From Cerasicoccus maritimus (GTDB taxonomy: Bacteria; Verrucomicrobiota; Verrucomicrobiia; Opitutales; Cerasicoccaceae): DNA of 64,000 nucleotides. A program made the position numbers and the translations under genes. This document shows positions 61,543 through 64,000 of this stretch, in pieces (position 1 is the stretch's first letter; each line of letters opens with the position of its first letter). The notes beneath the pieces are model-generated. The model did not search any database. It saw only the letters and a program-made list of their open reading frames with translations, and was not told the origin of the DNA. Location: positions 1 through 64,000 of the forward strand of contig JAVDPD010000026.1 in assembly GCA_031296935.1 (NCBI GenBank), given 5' to 3'.

Positions 61543-63252
61543 ATGCTTAATTTTTTCCGGAAACGATCCGCGAACCTGAAAGACGACCTGCTGTCTGGCC
61601 TGACAGTGGCGCTGGCGCTGGTGCCCGAGGCGATCGCATTTGCGTTCGTGGCGGGGGTTTCGCCGATCATTGGTCTCTACTCGGCCTTCTTCATGGGCCT
61701 GCTCACCGCAATCTTCGGCGGACGTCCGGGCATGATTTCCGGTGCCACGGGCGCGATGGCCGTTGTGGTGGTCACTTTGGTGGCGGACAAGGGCGTGGAA
61801 TATCTTTTCCCAACGGTGATTCTTTGCGGGATTATTCAGATGCTGGCTGGTGTCGGTAAGCTGGGGCAATTCATCCGTATGGTCCCGCACTCTGTGATGC
61901 TCGGCTTCGTCAATGGCCTGGCGATTGTGATTTTCATGGCTCAGTTTGGCAGCTTCAACACGGTGGACGACGCGGGCGATCTCGTCAGAATGTCGGGGCC
62001 GGCGCTGTGGATCATGGGCGTGCTCGTCGCGCTGACGATGGCCATCATCTGGCTGCTGCCGAAGTTTACCCGCGCCATTCCTGCATCGCTGGCGGCAATT
62101 CTCGTGGTGACGGGTTTGTCCATCGCGGTCAACAAGATGGGGCCGGAAAGCTGGGCTGCTCAGAATCAGGACAACGTGCTCCTGACCGTGGGCGATATGC
62201 TCAAGACGAACACCATCGCCAAGGCGACCGATGAAGCGCCAGAGGAACTCAAAAAAGACGGTGTCGAAGCAACTCCCGAGGCGGTCAGCGCCTACATCGA
62301 GAGTGAAGTCGCCGACAACAGCGGCATTGCGGCTGGTTTGCCCACGCTGTTTTTCCTTGATGAAAAATACGAAGTGCTGCCGCCGATGACTTTGGAAACG
62401 CTGTGGATTATTTTACCGTTTGCTTTGACCATGGCCGGCGTTGGCCTGATTGAATCTTTGATGACGCTCACGCTGATCGACGAGATCACGGAAACGCGTG
62501 GACACGGCAACCGCGAGTGCCTGGGCCAGGGCTTGGCGAACACTGTTTGCGGTCTGTTTGGCGGCATGGGTGGCTGCGCGATGATCGGTCAATCGTTAAT
62601 CAATGTGAACTCCGGTGGCCGAGGTCGCGCCTCGGGGATCACGGCGGCGGTTTGTTTGCTGCTCTTCGTGCTCGTGCTGGCGCCGTGGATTGAAATGATC
62701 CCCATGGCGGCGCTGGTTGGCGTGATGTTCATGGTGGTGATCGGCACCTTTGAGTGGGCGACGTTGCACACCTGGAAGAAGATTCCCAAGAGCGACGTGC
62801 TGGTGATGGTGACTGTGGCTGGCTACACCGTGATCGCGCACGACCTCGCGACGGCGGTGATCATTGGCGTCATTATTTCGGCGCTCGTTTTTGCCTGGCA
62901 GCACGCCACGCACCTTGGCGCCGAGGAATACGAAAACGAGCAAGGCAGCAAAACCTACCAGCTCCACGGTCCATTGTTCTTTGCGTCGGTGCAGTCATTT
63001 AAGGATCTGTTCGATCCGAAAAATGACCCGGACGATGTGGTGATCGATTTCTATTTTACCCGCGTTTACGACCAGTCCGGCTTGGAGGCGATCAACGGCA
63101 TTGCTGAAAAATACCGCGCCCTGGGCAAGAAGCTGCACCTCACGCATCTCTCGCCAGAGTGCCGCAAGCTACTCGACAAAGCAGGCGACATGGTCGAGGT
63201 CAATCTCTCTGAAGATCCGCAATACCACGTTGCGACTGAGCGACTGGGGTAG
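61543..63252 (+). CDS. SulP family anion permease with STAS domain
   Basis: 569 residues. Start ATG 61543 with an AGAAGGA ribosome-binding sequence 3 bp before it. Family blocks are [76 protein letters not shown] segments and [20 protein letters not shown], over about 12 hydrophobic helices. The C-terminal STAS domain (about 465-560, [20 protein letters not shown]) is typical. SulP proteins carry sulfate, bicarbonate or other anions with H+ or Na+. A hydrophilic insertion of about 60 residues (near 225-280, [20 protein letters not shown]) extends one loop. The substrate cannot be read from the sequence. Confidence 0.88.
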   Translation: MLNFFRKRSANLKDDLLSGLTVALALVPEAIAFAFVAGVSPIIGLYSAFFMGLLTAIFGGRPGMISGATGAMAVVVVTLVADKGVEYLFPTVILCGIIQMLAGVGKLGQFIRMVPHSVMLGFVNGLAIVIFMAQFGSFNTVDDAGDLVRMSGPALWIMGVLVALTMAIIWLLPKFTRAIPASLAAILVVTGLSIAVNKMGPESWAAQNQDNVLLTVGDMLKTNTIAKATDEAPEELKKDGVEATPEAVSAYIESEVADNSGIAAGLPTLFFLDEKYEVLPPMTLETLWIILPFALTMAGVGLIESLMTLTLIDEITETRGHGNRECLGQGLANTVCGLFGGMGGCAMIGQSLINVNSGGRGRASGITAAVCLLLFVLVLAPWIEMIPMAALVGVMFMVVIGTFEWATLHTWKKIPKSDVLVMVTVAGYTVIAHDLATAVIIGVIISALVFAWQHATHLGAEEYENEQGSKTYQLHGPLFFASVQSFKDLFDPKNDPDDVVIDFYFTRVYDQSGLEAINGIAEKYRALGKKLHLTHLSPECRKLLDKAGDMVEVNLSEDPQYHVATERLG

Positions 63253-63602
63253 GGGGGACCGCTTGTCTTGAAATTTGTCTGACGATTGTCCCGATTGTGA
63301 CTGGTTGGCCCCCCGTAAAATGAGTTCAATGCTACAGAGATGATTTTCTGGCAAAACCGGCAAATCGAATATGAAGAATGGGAGCAGAAGCACCGAACAG
63401 ATCAACCGCAACCTTCACGAGCGTGAAGGTCAAGGGGGCATGGACGCTACGGGCCAGTCGAAATCTAAAGATAACAACCACTATATAGGACGTTTCTGAG
63501 TAATAGAAATGCTATACTCAACTGGTGCCACTCAGCGAGGGCAATCCCTTGATTCAACAGGGATAATTTCAAAAGCTTAGTTTCGAAATGTATGTTTTTG
63601 GC
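63253..63602. other. Intergenic region with one possible tiny gene
   Basis: No confident gene. A 42-codon frame on the + strand (63371-63499, starts MKNGSRSTEQINRNLHEREG, ends NHYIGRF) has an ATG and coding-like codons but no good ribosome-binding site and no known relative. It may be a small protein or chance. The rest of the gap holds nothing recognisable. Confidence 0.4.
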
Positions 63603-64000
63603 TCAAATAGCCAATTCGCGAGTTGGTGTCGCGTGGCGGTCAAGGGCCTCCAACGCCATTTGACCACTGAGTGCTGCGCCTTCAATTGTGGCGGGTAAAC
63701 CCGTTTGAATCCAATCGCCAGCGAGCCAGACATTATCCCAGGGGGAATCGTCGGTTTTGGGGCGACGTCTTGCCGTGCTGGGGCGTGCGGCAAATGTGGC
63801 GTCCTTGCTTTTATAGACCAACGAACGCACCACAATCATCTCTTTAGATTCAGGGAAATAGCGCTCCAGCTCATCGCTTAGCTTATCTATTACTTCATTG
63901 CTCTTGAGCTCTAGCCACTGGTCCGCAGCGCTAACGATAATCGCATAGAGGTGCTTGCCTTGGTGTTCGGGCGTCAGGCTACCGGTGCGATCAAAAATCC
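63603..64000 (-). CDS. hpnE: HpnE-like FAD-dependent desaturase (hydroxysqualene dehydroxylase type), 3' end only
   Basis: The last 132 residues or so are in the window; the gene continues past 64000 upstream. The end has the FAD-binding block WDNVWLAGDWIQTGLPATIE and GAALSGQMALEAL, typical of squalene-associated amine-oxidoreductase-like desaturases (HpnE/SQase-type). Preceding sequence is helical with KLSDELERYFPESKEMIVVR. HpnE turns hydroxysqualene to squalene for hopanoid or C30 carotenoid synthesis. Other pathway genes should lie beyond 64000. The CrtI-like gene at 35967 may act on related substrates. Confidence 0.75.
   Translation of the reverse strand, partial: IFDRTGSLTPEHQGKHLYAIIVSAADQWLELKSNEVIDKLSDELERYFPESKEMIVVRSLVYKSKDATFAARPSTARRRPKTDDSPWDNVWLAGDWIQTGLPATIEGAALSGQMALEALDRHATPTRELAI

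Noticed and set aside
1..64000. CRISPR array, prophage, toxin-antitoxin or restriction-modification system
   Set aside because: None seen: no regular direct repeats with spacers and no recognisable cas, phage, toxin or methylase/endonuclease pair.

Overview
The window is about 64 kb of bacterial chromosome from a moderately GC-rich genome. Gene content points to Verrucomicrobiota, probably the Opitutia/Puniceicoccales branch. The pointers are a PEP-CTERM protein, two proteins with the verrucomicrobial/planctomycetal SHD1-type N-terminal domain, a complete N-acetylglutaminylglutamine amide (NAGGN) osmolyte operon, CrtI- and HpnE-like desaturases, and a Type IV pilin-like operon. This assignment is inference from families; there is no rRNA in the window. 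The only RNA gene found is one tRNA-Pro(CGG). No CRISPR array, phage or defence island was seen.

Layout. 1-3.1 kb is AT-richer and decayed: a small secreted-protein gene that looks frameshifted, a DDE transposase pseudogene with two nonsense codons, and the C-terminal stub of a larger surface protein. 3.1-11.4 kb has tRNA-Pro, a hexapeptide-repeat protein, a HutW/ChuW-like haem radical SAM enzyme, an AIM24 protein, a B12-binding radical SAM protein, an SHD1 protein and lysS. 11.4-24.9 kb mixes housekeeping genes (trpC, pyrE, aroE) with a GT9 glycosyltransferase, an AraC regulator, two convergent membrane-anchored repeat proteins, a SirB1-type protein, a short tyrosine phosphatase and a prepilin peptidase. 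25-37.4 kb holds a RecO-like gene, DUF502, rplU-rpmA, two LolA-like periplasmic proteins, hisD, a stand-alone coaB, a TerB protein, yicC and a CrtI-like desaturase. 37.5-41.7 kb is a minus-strand minor-pilin operon with a very long PilX-like member. 41.9-48.3 kb has a Na+/H+ antiporter, a P-loop NTPase with an Asp23-like tail, a FAD oxidoreductase and a divergent ribokinase. 48.5-52.4 kb is a fatty-acid block (fabG-acpP-fabF, then a delta-9-type desaturase). 53-60.3 kb has an OPT transporter and the three-gene NAGGN operon. 60.3-64 kb has an SHD1-C39 fusion, a SulP permease and the 3' end of an HpnE-like gene.

Two themes recur. One is membrane lipids: fatty acid synthesis and desaturation, carotenoid/squalene-type desaturases and a B12 radical SAM protein. 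The other is the cell surface: pilins, LolA-like proteins, SHD1 proteins and a PEP-CTERM protein.

The most unusual DNA-level features are two families of long-inverted-repeat (foldback, MITE-like) intergenic elements. Family 1 lies at 11449-11609 and 48307-48468. Family 2 lies at 45090-45363, with partial copies near 37.5 kb and 52.4 kb; its full copy supplies the stop codon of a neighbouring gene. A third is an array of four near-identical palindromes at about 23-bp spacing (55124-55210), upstream of the OPT transporter. No clear new defence or biosynthetic system was found. The best protein-level candidate for a poorly described function is the NTPase/Asp23-like fusion at 44138-45067.
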